NCBI GenBank assembly: GCA_026936335.1
Contig: JAPMXV010000019.1
Location: 62,001 to 126,000 of the forward strand
Source: Mantamonas sphyraenae
Taxonomy: Eukaryota > CRuMs > Mantamonadidae
Length of the DNA: 64,000 nt
Reading direction: 5' to 3'
Below the pieces are notes generated by a model. The model was given only the letters and a program-made list of their open reading frames with translations, ran no database searches and was not told the DNA's origin. Shown here piece by piece: positions 46,004 through 57,087 of this stretch. Position numbers and translations under genes: made by a program. The stretch's first letter is position 1. Each line of letters begins with the position of its first letter.

Positions 46004-47541
46004 ATGGAACTGGTGGCCGCCACTGCTGTTGAGGGGAACTTGGAGGAGTTGGCAAGAGTGCTTGGGGAAAGCGGCATGGATGTGAACATGACGGACAAGG
46101 AAGGGTGGACAGCGCTGGTGAAGGTTGCACACACAGGAAAGGTTGACGCCGCGCTTCTTCTTCTCCACTTTGGTGCCGAGGTGGACTTGAATGTGCGAGG
46201 GTTCACAAGCTTGATAGTGGCGGTTGAAGAAGGCCACGTGGAGATGGTTCGTGTGCTGCTGGATGCAGGGGCAGAGGTGGACCAGATCACCCCTGTGGGC
46301 TGGGTGCCACTGATACATGCGGCCCCGCGGGAACGCAGAAATGGCTGCCCTGCTGCTGGAACGGGGAGCCGATGTCAACCGCCGCACGGAATACGGCGAG
46401 ACGGCGCTGTTTCTGGCGGTGAGGGAGGGGCACACAGAAACAACCAGGGTGTTGTTGGCCCATGGCGCGGAAATCAACACCGTACTCCCGTCAGAGCTGG
46501 GCTCCATGCTGCATCTTGCGACCTTAGGTGGACATGTGGACGTTGTACAGATGCTGTTGGACCGGGGAGCGCAGGTGGACGCGACGATTGAGGACGGGTC
46601 GACGGCCATTCATGCCACTGCCACCGGAGGAGGACACGCAGCGGTTGCGGCGGTGTTGCTGGACAGGGGGGGCAGAGGTGGATGCCAAAGGCCCAAACGG
46701 CGAGACGACGTTGTTCCTTGCAGCACAGTATGGACAGAAAGCGTTGGTGAGGTTGTTGCTGGAGCGTCGGGCAGCTGTGGATGCCTGCATAGACCAAGGC
46801 TATGCGCCTCTGTTCGTTGCCTCTCAGAACGGACACCTAGACGTGGCTGCCATTCTGTTGGAACATGGTGCAGACGTCGAGGGGGTCGCACACGGGAGGT
46901 ACAGTGCCCTGTGGGCCGCTGTGTGTGCCGGGAACGCAGGCATGGTGGCGCTGCTGCTCGAGCACGGAGCAGATGTGAACAAAGTTGACGAAGAAGGGGT
47001 CACACTAGTGTACATGGGGGCACAGGACGGTTACGTGGATGTGATGAGGCATCTTGTGGAGTACGGGGCCGATGTGGGGAGGTGTGTGGATGGGTGCTCG
47101 CCATTGCTGATTGCTGTGGAAGAAGGGCACGTGGAAGCGACGAGGTTGCTGCTGGAAGCAGGCGTGGACGTTGAAACGAGATCACCAGAAGGGATGAATT
47201 CACTGATGGCGGCAGCGCGGAACGGAGATGTGGAGATGGTCGAGCTCCTGCTGGAATGGGGTGCAGAGGTGCTGGGGGCAAGTGAGATTGGCGTGACACC
47301 GCTGCACATGGCAGGTCTGGGTGGTGACACTGCCGTGGTACGGCTGTTTTTGAAACGAGGGGCCGATGTCCACCACATGGGCGACGGGAGCTCCTCAGCG
47401 CTTCACTTGGCCATGATATCTGGCAACCAGGACGTGGCGGAGTTGCTTGTGGATGCAGGTGCTGATCTGAATGCTACCACCACCATGGGTCTCAAAATCG
47501 AACAAGTGGCATCGTGGGTGGCGACCTGGTCGGCTGAGTAG
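46004..47541 (+). CDS. Ankyrin-repeat protein (about 14 repeats)
   Basis: About 512 residues made almost entirely of 33-residue ankyrin repeats, with consensus pieces such as GHVEMVRVLLDAGAEVD, GNAEMAALLLERGADVN and DVVQMLLDRGAQVD. It begins at MELVAATAVEGNLEELARVL and ends after a capping repeat (LVDAGADLNATTTMGLK). There are no introns. Two frame breaks sit in homopolymers: CCCC at 46323-46326 and a seven-G run at 46666-46672. One base fewer in each restores uninterrupted repeats. The array is a generic protein-interaction surface; no partner domain is present, so no function can be given. Confidence 0.8.
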
Positions 47542-47584
47542 ATCAGATCGTCGCGGAAAGGCGGAGAGGCTGCGGTGAAGGTGG

Positions 47585-47650
47585 CGTGGATGTGAACCTG
47601 GTGGAGAAGGACGGGTGGGCGACGTGGGCGACTGTGGGCTGTAGGGCGTG
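47585..47650 (+). pseudogene. Decayed extra ankyrin repeat downstream of the array
   Basis: Beyond the stop at 47541, a short frame reads VDVNLVEKDGWATWATVG. This resembles the first repeat of the gene (MDVNMTDKEGWTAL) but is cut off by a stop and lacks a full repeat. It suggests loss or partial duplication of a repeat unit. Confidence 0.5.
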
Positions 47651-47795
47651 ATTTGAGTTGCCAGAAAAGGCATTGTATCGCTGTGCATACACATATAGAC
47701 ATGTGTATGCATTTGTTCATTACGTGCTCCTACTTTGTCACCCCCTACTTTGACAATTGAGTCTATCTTGCCCGAATGAGGCCAATTTCAGTTGA

Positions 47796-50044
47796 ATGAG
47801 CGGAGTCCGGCAGCGACCCAACGCAGCAGCAGCAGCAGCAACAGCGCCTGCAGATGAGGAGGAGGCCACCAAGGACATGAGACACTCCACACAAGAAGGA
47901 AACAAGGAGAAGGAAGAAGAGGAGGAGGGGGAGGAGGAGGAGGAGTACCTGCGTGTGGATGACCAGGGCTGGAGTCCTCCGTTTGTGACGGCGGTGTACC
48001 TGACGCTGGGCTTCCGTCTGCTGGCTGTGCTCTTCCTGCCCATCAGCGACTGTGACGAAACATACAACTATTGGGAACCCATGCACCAGTTCATCTATGG
48101 CCGTGGCTTCCAAACATGGGAGTACAGCCCTGTGTATGCCCTGCGTTCCTACCTGTACATCGCCCTGCACGCCGTTCCCGGCTGGCTCCTCTCCCTGGTC
48201 TACGAACCCCTCAATGTGTTCCACACCTCTCGCATGTTCATTGCCATCTTCTCATCCTATGTCGAGGGTGTCTTCTACCGTGCCGTTGTCCATCGCTTTG
48301 GCTCCAGAGTCGGTCTCTACACCCTCGGCTTCCTCCTCTGTTCCACAGGCATGAACCTCGCCAGCACTGGTATGTTGGTGTGTGTGTGTGTGTGTGTGTG
48401 ATCCCGTGACAGGGTACTACCACACAGTGTAGGAGAGAGAGAGTGTGTGTGTGTGTGTGTGTGCGTGTGTGACACTGTCCTTCCACGACTCACATGCCCC
48501 CCTTCCGTCCCTCCCCTTCCCCACTCCCAGCATTCCTGCCCTCCACCTTTGCCATGTGGGCAATGATGCTTGGGTATGGAGCATGGATGCGTCATCAACA
48601 CCACCTTGTGGTGCTGTGGGTGTGTGTTGCCGCCCTGATAGGCTGGCCCTTTGTCCTTGTCATGGCCCTCCCCATGGCTCTCCACACCCTTTGGGTCTGT
48701 GGTCTCATTCGACCCCTCCTCTGGTCTTTGGCGTCCATTCTCCTCTGCATGCTCCCGTCCCTAGCCCTGGACTATTGGATGTATGGCAAACCCGTGTGTG
48801 CCGTCTGCAACATCTTCCTCTACAATGCTGCCAATCTGTCGGGCAAGGGTGATGGGGGTGCTGCACTCTATGGCACTGAACCTTGGTCCTACTATCTGGC
48901 CAATCTCCTTCTCAACTTCAACCTCATCCTGCCCCTGGCGCTGGCTCTGCCTCTCGTGCCCCTCCTGGCCCCACCTGCCACACGGGATCCACGTGCAAAG
49001 GCCCTCATGCAGACCATGGACCTGTTTCTGTCCCCTGCCATCCTCTGGCTTCTGTTTATGACCCTTCTGGCACACAAGGAGGAACGTTTTCTGTTTCCCA
49101 TCTACCCGCAGCTGTGTCTCGCTGCTGCCTATGTTCTCTCTGCCCTCGCTGCACGTGCCGACCGTGTCTTTCGCGCCCTGGCTGCCTCCTCGTCCTCCTC
49201 TTCCACATCATCATCATCATCGTCATCATCATCATCATCATCGTCGTCATCGTCGGGGCCCAGGAACACCAAGCGGGACAACCTGGTGGAACGGACGAGC
49301 AGTGGACAGGCAGCACGAAAGGCAGCCAGGAAACGACGTGCGGAGGAACAGCGTCGCATTCGTGGGCTTGTGTTTGTGGCACAACCGTTCATTGGACGAA
49401 CACGAGTGCTTGTGGGAATGGTGTTTGTGCTTGCCTTCCTCCTGATGCTCTCACGCACCTCTGCCTTGGCCATCTACTACGGTGCACCCATGTCCACGTT
49501 CCGCACCCTCAGTGTGGATGTGTTGCGATCCGACCATTACCCGGGCTACCCCGTGGAGGGTCCCATTCGTGTCTGTGTGGGCAAGGAGTGGTACCGGTTC
49601 CCGTCCTCCTTCCACCTGCCCAGTGCCAGGGTCCACCTTGCCTTTCTCAAGTCGGGCTTCACTGGCCAATTGCCCCAACCCTACCCCGATGCACCCGCCC
49701 CCAATGCCACACGCATTGTCCAGACCGGCTTCAATGACATGAACCGCGAGGAACCGTCGCGCTATGTGCAGCCAGATACATGCCACTTTGTGGTTGACTT
49801 TGAGTTTGAGGGCATGTCTGAACAGGCGTTGAGTGCAAACAGTGAGGTGTGGAAGGTGGTGCACGACGAACCCTTCCTCGACGCCGCTCCCAGCAACCGA
49901 TGGCTGCGTGCCTTTTACGTCCCTTTCCTCAGCGAACTCAACGTCAAATGGGGCCGCTATGTCATCCTACAGAACACACGTCTCGTCTACTCGGATGTCA
50001 CACCTCCCGATCGTTCAGGTTGGCTGGGTCAACTCATCTGGTGA
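47796..50044 (+). CDS. ALG9: Alpha-1,2-mannosyltransferase ALG9 (GT22)
   Basis: About 695 residues from two exons (47796-48369, 48531-50044; phase 1). An acidic N-terminal extension precedes TM1. ALG9 motifs follow: SDCDETYNYWEPMHQFIYGRGFQTWEYSP, LLCSTGMNLASTAFLPSTFAM, LYGTEPWSYYLANLLLNFN, the GT22 signature HKEERFLFPIYP and CVGKEWYRFPSSFHLP. The C-terminus has FLDAAPSNRWLRAFYVPFLSE. The enzyme adds mannoses from Dol-P-Man to the lipid-linked oligosaccharide in the ER lumen. A Ser run with adjacent basic residues (encoded 49183-49260) sits in a loop after the ALAARADRVFRAL helix and is absent from human ALG9. Confidence 0.93.
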
Positions 50045-50231
50045 TCATTGCACGCGATCCCGCTCCCACACAAAAAACTCGCAAAGGTTGGTTCCCCATC
50101 CTGCGTTTTCACCACCTCCCATAAAATACACACCCCATACCATCCATGGTCCCCGGTTCTGACCCCTTCATCACATCACATCACATCAAACCCCCCTTCC
50201 CCCTACCCCCTTCCCCGGAAACATCACAGAG

Positions 50232-51228
50232 ATGAGCTCCGCAGACAATCCCGAGACACAACTGTTGGCTGCGGCCGAAGAAGGGGATGTGAAGGCTGTG
50301 GAAGAGTGTCTGGCCACTGGGGCGTCGGTGTCTGCACTGGTCAATGGATCCAAGACGGCAGCACATGGTGCAGCCGAGCATGGCCACGCAGACGTCCTGC
50401 GTGTGCTCCTGGAACACGACGGTCCCCTGGACCCGCTCGACTACCAACGCTGCACTGCTCTCCAGCGAGCAGCTCAGTGCAGCCATGCAGAGGCTGTCCG
50501 TGTCCTCCTCTCCTACGGCGCAAACATCTACTACAAAGACCCCGAAGGCCGTGACGCGCTGGCCTTTGCTCTGTCCGCCGAAGACTCGGAAGAGAAGGAC
50601 GACACCGTGCGTACGTTTTCACCCCGCCCCACACGCCACACACACATTCCCTCGCTCCCATTACCCTTCCACACCCATTTCCCATGCCAGCAGCATACCC
50701 TCGTGCTTCCTGCGTTTGGCCTATGTCCCTGTACACGGCCCCAAGCGCCTTTTGAAAAGGGCGCCTTTGTGTCTCTCTGCAGCCCGCCCAACCAACGGCC
50801 AGCGCACCCCACTGCCCCCCCCCCACAAAAGACACCATGACCATGCGCCACTGCATGCCATCTCCACCCAGACCATGCCACAGCCCTTTGCCCACCTGTC
50901 CATGTCCACTATGCCCCATGCCCACCCCCATGCTCCGCGCCAACGCCTCCTTCCAGAGAGGGCTTTTTTCCTGATTCATCTCCGCCACCGCCTCTGCCGC
51001 TGACGCCCGAACAACGTTGCTGTGCATGCATCACTGGACTGCCCCATCCTCCCGTCACAGGTCTGCTCAAGGCATGCTACACAGAAGTCATGGAGGACAT
51101 GGCCCTGGTGGGCTTTGGAGTCAGCGACGCAAAGGTGCTGGGTTGGCTCAAGATCTATGTGCAACAGGTGCAGAACTTCAACAAGAAGACCGGCTGGATT
51201 CCCGTAAGTATTGTCATGTGTTTCTTCC

Positions 51229-51263
<35 letters not shown>

Positions 51264-52374
51264 ATGTGTGTGTATCCATGCACAGGGTGCCAATGTTGAC
51301 ACACCCTCGAAACACTCACACTCACACACAATCACACACTCATGATTACGGTTGATCTCATCCGTGTGCACAACACCGTGGGGCTTCTACCTTGTACACA
51401 GCGTTGGATCATGCTCACCTCGCGTACACTGGAGATCTACGAGGACAACGATGTGAGTGTATTTCCCATTTTTCCGGAACCCAGGGCAGGGGTCCACCGT
51501 TTTTTCCCCCACTCCCCCAAGCGTATGTGTGGATGGCTGACCCGCTCCCGTGTGTGCGTTTGGTGTGTGTTCTTGCCACCTCCAGTTTGCCAACAGCCCG
51601 TTGGGTTTCACGCAGCTGTATCAAATTAGGAGCGTCCACGCGGTCGACCGGGACGTGAGCAAGGCGCACCAGTGCTTCGACGTCGTCACCAACACAGGCG
51701 TCCTCACCTTCCAGGCCTACAAGTCGCAGGACGATGTCAAGTGCAGCTGCGGCTGCGGTGGCTCTGTGGACGACTTTAACCGCTGGATGGGTGGCTTTGA
51801 GGAGCTACTGGGTGTAAGTGGCTGCCATTCCCATTGCCCCCATTCCACCCCCGCTCCCCCCTCCCCGCCTCCTTCCTTCCATGGATGACTCACACAGAGT
51901 GCACGGACCATGACACCACCACAGTCGGACATTGTGTCCAAGACACCAATCAACACAGACTCGCCGGCTGACAAGGAGGGGTACATCAAGAAGGAGGGCG
52001 AGGTGCGCAAGAACTGGAAGAAGCGATACTTTGTGGCCAATGGACCCTTGATGAAGTATTACGAGAAGGAAAACCGCAACAAGCTCAAGGGAGCCCTGGA
52101 TCTGCGTTCGTACACGTCTGTGAGTGAGGCTGACACGGGCAAGCCCAACTCGTACATCCTGTCTGCGCCTGCCAAGCGCAGCTTTGTGTTGCACACCGAC
52201 AAGCAGGAGGACATCCAAGGCTGGGTGGATCACTTCAACACACACGTCTCATCCAAGCGTCGCCCTTGGGACAAGAGCTTCACCGTCAGCAGCTCGGGCA
52301 ACAAGGACAAGGACGGCGAGGGCAACTCTTCCAAGGGCAAGGGCAAGGATGTGGAAGAAGACGAAGAGGATTGA
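50232..52374 (+). CDS. ANK-PH-PH adaptor protein
   Basis: About 436 residues from five exons (50232-50610, 51061-51203, 51402-51452, 51586-51813, 51898-52374), phases all matching. Residues 1-115 are about three ankyrin repeats (EEGDVKAVEECLATGASVSA; HGHADVLRVLLEHDGPLD). A helical linker follows. A first PH-like domain (RWIMLTSRTLEIYEDND ... FNRWMGGFEELLG) is split over three exons and contains a Cys cluster, CSCGCGG. A second, classical PH domain starts GYIKKEGEVRKNWKKRYFVANG and ends DIQGWVDHFNTHV. The tail is Lys/Glu-rich. Proteins of this kind link phosphoinositide membranes to partners; the specific lipid cannot be read. Intron 1 is 450 bp and holds no gene I can support. Confidence 0.8.
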
Positions 52375-52459
52375 GTGCACATCGGTGTGCCCGTGTGCAG
52401 CAGCAGAGAGGCAACACAACACAAAAAGTCACTTTCATTCGTTGTCCTTTGCTTTTTGC

Positions 52460-54970
52460 TCAGCGACGCTGTCGCTTGGAATCGTGTCCTCGATGGTGAT
52501 GGCGATCGTACTCTCTGTCATCGTGGTACCTCTTGCGATCATAGTCTCGCTCGCGTGGAGGTTCTTGTCGATGATGCTGCTGCTGATCCCGTTCATACCT
52601 GTCGCGTCGATCATACCGTGCCCTCTCCCTCGCATGGTGATGATCCCTGTGTTCCCGGTCGTCGTAACGTCGTCCCCTGTCGTCGTGGCGACCCCTGTCC
52701 CTGCGTTCGTCCCTGTGCACATCCCGCCTGTCGTATCTTTCCCGACGCCGATGATCATCATACCGATCATCGTACCGATCGTCACGCCGTTCATGCCGTT
52801 CATGCCGTTCATGTCGTTCATGTCGCTCTCCCCACGTTCCCTCTCTCGGTCCCTGTCTCGGCTGTCGTGTGTGGTGTTGCTCACCAGCGGTACGATCATC
52901 GACCCCGACAAACTGCTCGACGCCTGCTCCATGTCTGCTCTGGGTGACCGTTCACCATACGCACTCGTGGTCGTCGATGTAGACGATGACATTGCCATGC
53001 TGTCATCGTACATGGGTGCACTGTGGTCCTCGTTATACCCTCCCTGTGGACCACCCTGGCCGTGGGCAACAAGAGGAACGCCACTGTTGGCCCCAACAAC
53101 ACCTCCTCCTACTCCCTGTGCTCCCTGTGTCATCTTGTTGGGACAATCACGCACGAGATGGTCGGGCGAACCACAGACAAAGCAAGTGCGTTGTGGCCGT
53201 TGGGTCATCTTTTGCTGCAACGCCTTGTTTTGTGCCTCTGCCAACATCTGCTGGTACTTGCTAAACTGCGCCGGGGTGGTGGAAGGCACTTGTTGGTGTT
53301 GTTGCTGTCTCATCTTCACAAACTGTGCATGGTCCACATGACCCTGCTGCTGCTGCTGCTGCTGTTGCTCTTCCCCTCCTCCATTTCCCTGCTCGCCTCC
53401 TGCGTCGCCTCCTCCCTCTCCATCCTGCTTGTCATCGCCTCCCCCGGAGGAACGAAACAGTTCCACTGCCTTGCGCACGTGTGTATTTGGCACAATGTTG
53501 TCCACCAGCACGCCGGGCGTCTGGCACTGCGGACACGTAAAGTTCTCTTCAATCAACGCCCTGCGGATGCAATCGTCGCAAAAGCTGTTGCCGCAGCATG
53601 GAAGCAACACAGCCTCACGAAACAGACGTCGACAGAGCGGACATCGCAGCTCGTCCGGTGCCGTGCTGTCCAGATCGCTCGACGGTGCCTCGTATCCTGC
53701 CACTGCCTTGCGGAACTTTTCCCTGTCATGGTTGAAAGGGTGCCCCAGTCCAAAAGCACAACCTGCGTGTCAGTGTGCCTTTCATGTCACCGCTCTCACA
53801 CCCTCTACACCTCTCTCCCCTCAACTCCCTTCACACACACAGACACACACACACGCACGGCACTCACACTTGAGGAATCATCGTTGCAAAGCCGCCGCCC
53901 TCGGTGCGCATCGAGGCACTGCTCATGTCCACACTTGTGTTGAGCTGTGTCTTGGGAATGCCCGTGGGAAGCTTGAAGCGCTTGTGGTCAAAGGCCGGGT
54001 CGCCGTTGGTCGGACAGTTTTGGATGTAGTGACCGGGCTGGTTGCACCTGTGACACACATACCCTGGAGGAGGCAGGTCACCTGTGTCACCACCAAACCC
54101 TGTGTTGCTGTAACTACCCGTGGTGCCTTCGGTGCCACTGACCAGTTTGTTTCCACCCACCCCACTGCTGCTGCCGCCGCTGTCCCCTCCTACTCCTCCC
54201 ATCACCCCACCTGCACTGCCCAACAGTGATCCTCCTCCACCTGAGCCTCCCTGTGTCTGATCTGTGTTGCCTGCCATTCCGCCTCCCATACCCTGCCCTG
54301 CAAACACAGAGGGTCCGAATGCTCCTGCGCCTCCACCACCCACTCCTCCTGCTCCACCACCACCACCACCACCACCCATCCCTGCTCCTGCTCCTCCCGC
54401 TGTGTTTCCATTGATCAGTTGCGCCAATCCGGACAATGCTCCCAGTTGTTGCTTCAGCTTTTCCGCCGCCGCAAGTTCCGCTTGCACTTCATCCATGGTG
54501 GTGTTTCCGCCCCCTGATGATCCTGTGCCTGTCCCACCTCCCTGGTTCCCACCACCACCACCACTGCTGCTGCTGCTGCCCCCGCTGATGTTGCTGCTGC
54601 TGCTGCTGTTGGTGTTCTTCCGGAACGGCCTCGCTTGCTTGCTTGTGCGTTTGACAATCAACGCCGTATTGCGCGGGATCTTGGCATACCAGTCGTACTC
54701 TGTGTGACGTGTGTGTGTGTGTGTCAGCAGCGTCATCACTCCAACCCCACAACCTCCTTGTTCATAACACATCCCCTCGTTTCTCCTCCACACACCTTCC
54801 CCCGAGTCGCTGTTGACCACGTTCAGGTCAAAGTCGTCGCCGCTGCCAAGTTGCTTCTGCTCGCAGATGCGCTTTTTCAGCTCCGGCACAGAGATGAACA
54901 AGCCATCGAATGCAATGCGGTCAAATGCCTTGGCCGATTTGAATCTGTAGTGCACCACGCCTCCACTCAT
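52460..54970 (-). CDS. RBBP6/MPE1-family protein (DWNN, zinc knuckle, RING) of the 3'-end processing complex
   Basis: Domain order is exactly that of yeast Mpe1 and human RBBP6. The ubiquitin-like DWNN domain (VVHYRFKSAKAFDRIAFDGLFISVPELKK ... EEYDWYAKIPRNTALIVKR) is followed by a Gly-rich stretch. Next come a CCHC knuckle (YVCHRCNQPGHYIQNCPTNGDPAFDHK) and a RING/U-box-like domain (CPLCRRLFREAVLLPCCGNSFCDDCI ... CPQCQ). A second CCHC knuckle (CFVCGSPDHLVRDCP) and an Arg/Asp/His-rich tail end the protein. Exons are 54970-54796, 54699-53868 and 53762-52460. Frame breaks at about 53750 (TTTT) and 52830-52833 (four C) must be corrected to keep HPFNHDREKF and the RDRDRERERG...HERHER tail in frame. 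It activates pre-mRNA cleavage. Confidence 0.88.
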
Positions 54971-55068
54971 TTGATGCCCGTTTTCGTTTGTGAGTGCGGC
55001 CCGTCGCACCCGCTGCCCCAACGCTTTCGTCCTCCCTTCCGCTTCCGCTTTGCGCTGGGACACCTGTT
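54971..55068. promoter_or_regulatory. 98-bp divergent promoter RBBP6-like/START-GRAM
   Basis: Divergent start codons at 54970 and 55069. No specific element is recognisable. Confidence 0.35.
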
Positions 55069-56796
55069 ATGAGCCAAAACATCAGCCAGGAGGGCGCTAA
55101 GGAAGAGTCACAATGGGCCAAAGAAAACTTCAATCTGGGTGATGAGGACTTTGAGGAGCTCCTGGAGCTGGAACAGGACATTGATGGCTGGGAGCACACC
55201 ACCAGCAAGAACGGCATCGACCTCTGGAAAACAAAGGTATGGTGCAAGCGCACAACACACACAACACACACGCACACACGCACACACACACACACACGCA
55301 CATACGCACATACACGTCCCATGAGATATCCATCCTCTCGTCACCTATCCACGCCTGTGTATGTTCCCCAGTACACGGCCTTGAACCATTCCTCTCGCCC
55401 AAACTCCGCCCCGTTCTGCTGGCACTGTGAGGCCCCTCCTGCCTTTGTCCCGGCCCTGGTCGTCCTGTATGCAGTATGGAATGGCGTCTAGGCATGTGAT
55501 GCGCATGTATGACAGAGAGTGGAATTGCGAAAGGCAGTGGAAGGCCCTTGTGTAGGGCCCTGTCGACCGAAACGCATGGCCTTCGGGGATCAACAGTGCC
55601 CAATTCCCTCTCACCGGAGCCGTTTCCTCAGCCATGCGTTCTCTTTTGCATGTCCACGCCCACCACCCATACACACACTGTGGTGTGCATTCATGACACG
55701 ACACTGCACGTCGTGTCCTGCTCCTGATGGCCGACGATGTCCCTTTGTTCCGTTTTCCCGCGGTCCCAGCGACCCGCGTTTTTTCAAGCAAGACCCTCGC
55801 ATGGCCCGCGCGCAGCACACAAGCACGTGTGCCTCATGGCAGTGGCTGACACGGTGAGCACCATGACGATGTTACACCCTTGCACAGGTGGAAGGCTCGT
55901 CACTGTATCTAATCAAGGGTCGGGGCTACCTGGAAGGGATCACGCCGGCGACTGCCTACGAAGCGGTGTGCAACACGCCGGTGAGGTTGAAGTGGGACGA
56001 ATACGTGCAAGAGTCATGGGAGGTGGACAGGAAGGATGAGGACAACGTCATCATGTACTATGCATACAAGTCGCCGTCTGTGGTGGCCGACAGGGACTTT
56101 CTGCAGTGTCGCAGCGTCAAGTTCGACTACCCGGACGAGGGCGACATCATGGTCCTCTACAGGTCCATTGAACACGACGACTGTCCGCTTCGTGACAATT
56201 TCGTGCGTGCACACACGCAAATCAGTGCACAGATCTACCGCAAGAGCGGCGAGGACACGGAGCTGACGATCTTTTCGCACAACGATCTCAAGGGTGACAT
56301 CCCCACCTTTGTCATCAACATGGTGGCTGCCCAGGCCCCGCTCCAATGGTATGGGTCCCTGCACAATGGATGCCTGCAGCTCTTGGACAACCCCGAGGAC
56401 ATGCGCGAGAGCGTGGAGGGCAAGAAGAAGCGCATGGCCAAGCAACGCCAGGAGCTCCTCGAGACCGTGTTTTCCCTCACCGAGAGCGAGAGTGGACGTG
56501 TGGTGGCCCACTTTGAGTGCACCCACGAGTCATCCAAGGGCGAGCTCATTGTGTCGGAGAAGCACGTGTGCTTCTATTCGGCCCAGGACAATGTCGCACA
56601 CGTCGTGGAGCTCCACACCATCGGTGCCGTGCAGAAGAAGAGCACCAATTGGTTCTTCGGCAACGCCCTGTCCATCGAATACGCAGAGGGTGAACTCACC
56701 TTTAAGGACTTTGACCATGCACGCGACGCCGTCCACGAAACCCTCCAGTCCCTCATTGAAACCTATGGCAAGAACGGACGCCTGCTCTCATCGTAG
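55069..56796 (+). CDS. START-GRAM lipid-binding protein
   Basis: 358 residues from exons 55069-55236 and 55888-56796. An acidic N-terminal helix (FEELLELEQDIDGWE) leads into a START domain (about 50-240: NGIDLWKTKVEGSSLYLIKGRGYL, YAYKSPSVVADRDFLQCRS, HTQISAQIYR, GDIPTFVINMVAAQAPLQWYGSL). A second module (about 265-345: HFECTHESSKGELIVSEKHVCFYSAQ ... GAVQKKSTNWFFGNALSIEY) looks like a GRAM/PH-like domain. START domains bind sterols, phospholipids or ceramide; the ligand is not predictable here. The 651-bp intron is the longest in the window and has CTGACAC at 55846, 35 nt before the acceptor. I see no second gene in it. Confidence 0.82.
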
Positions 56797-57087
56797 ACAG
56801 GGTCCCTGCAACACAACCACAAACACAGACAAGAGACCGTCATACGCACACACACACACACACACACGCACACACACGCGCGCGCGCTCACACACGCACC
56901 TTTGGACAACGGGAACGGCCAACTCGGAAGTATCAGCTCCGGTTCGCCGCGGGCCAGGAAGTGTGAGTGCAAGAGAGCGTGTGCGAATGTGTCGAGTGTG
57001 TTGTGGTGTTGCCGTGTGTTGACGGCAAATTCGACAAAAACAAAACGCCAATCCCCAAACCATTCTCTGTTTTCTCCATTGCTGTTC

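Noticed and set aside
46004-47541. Bacterial-effector-like or transferred ankyrin gene
   Set aside because: Base composition and context look like the neighbours and ankyrin arrays are common in protists; nothing in the sequence shows transfer.
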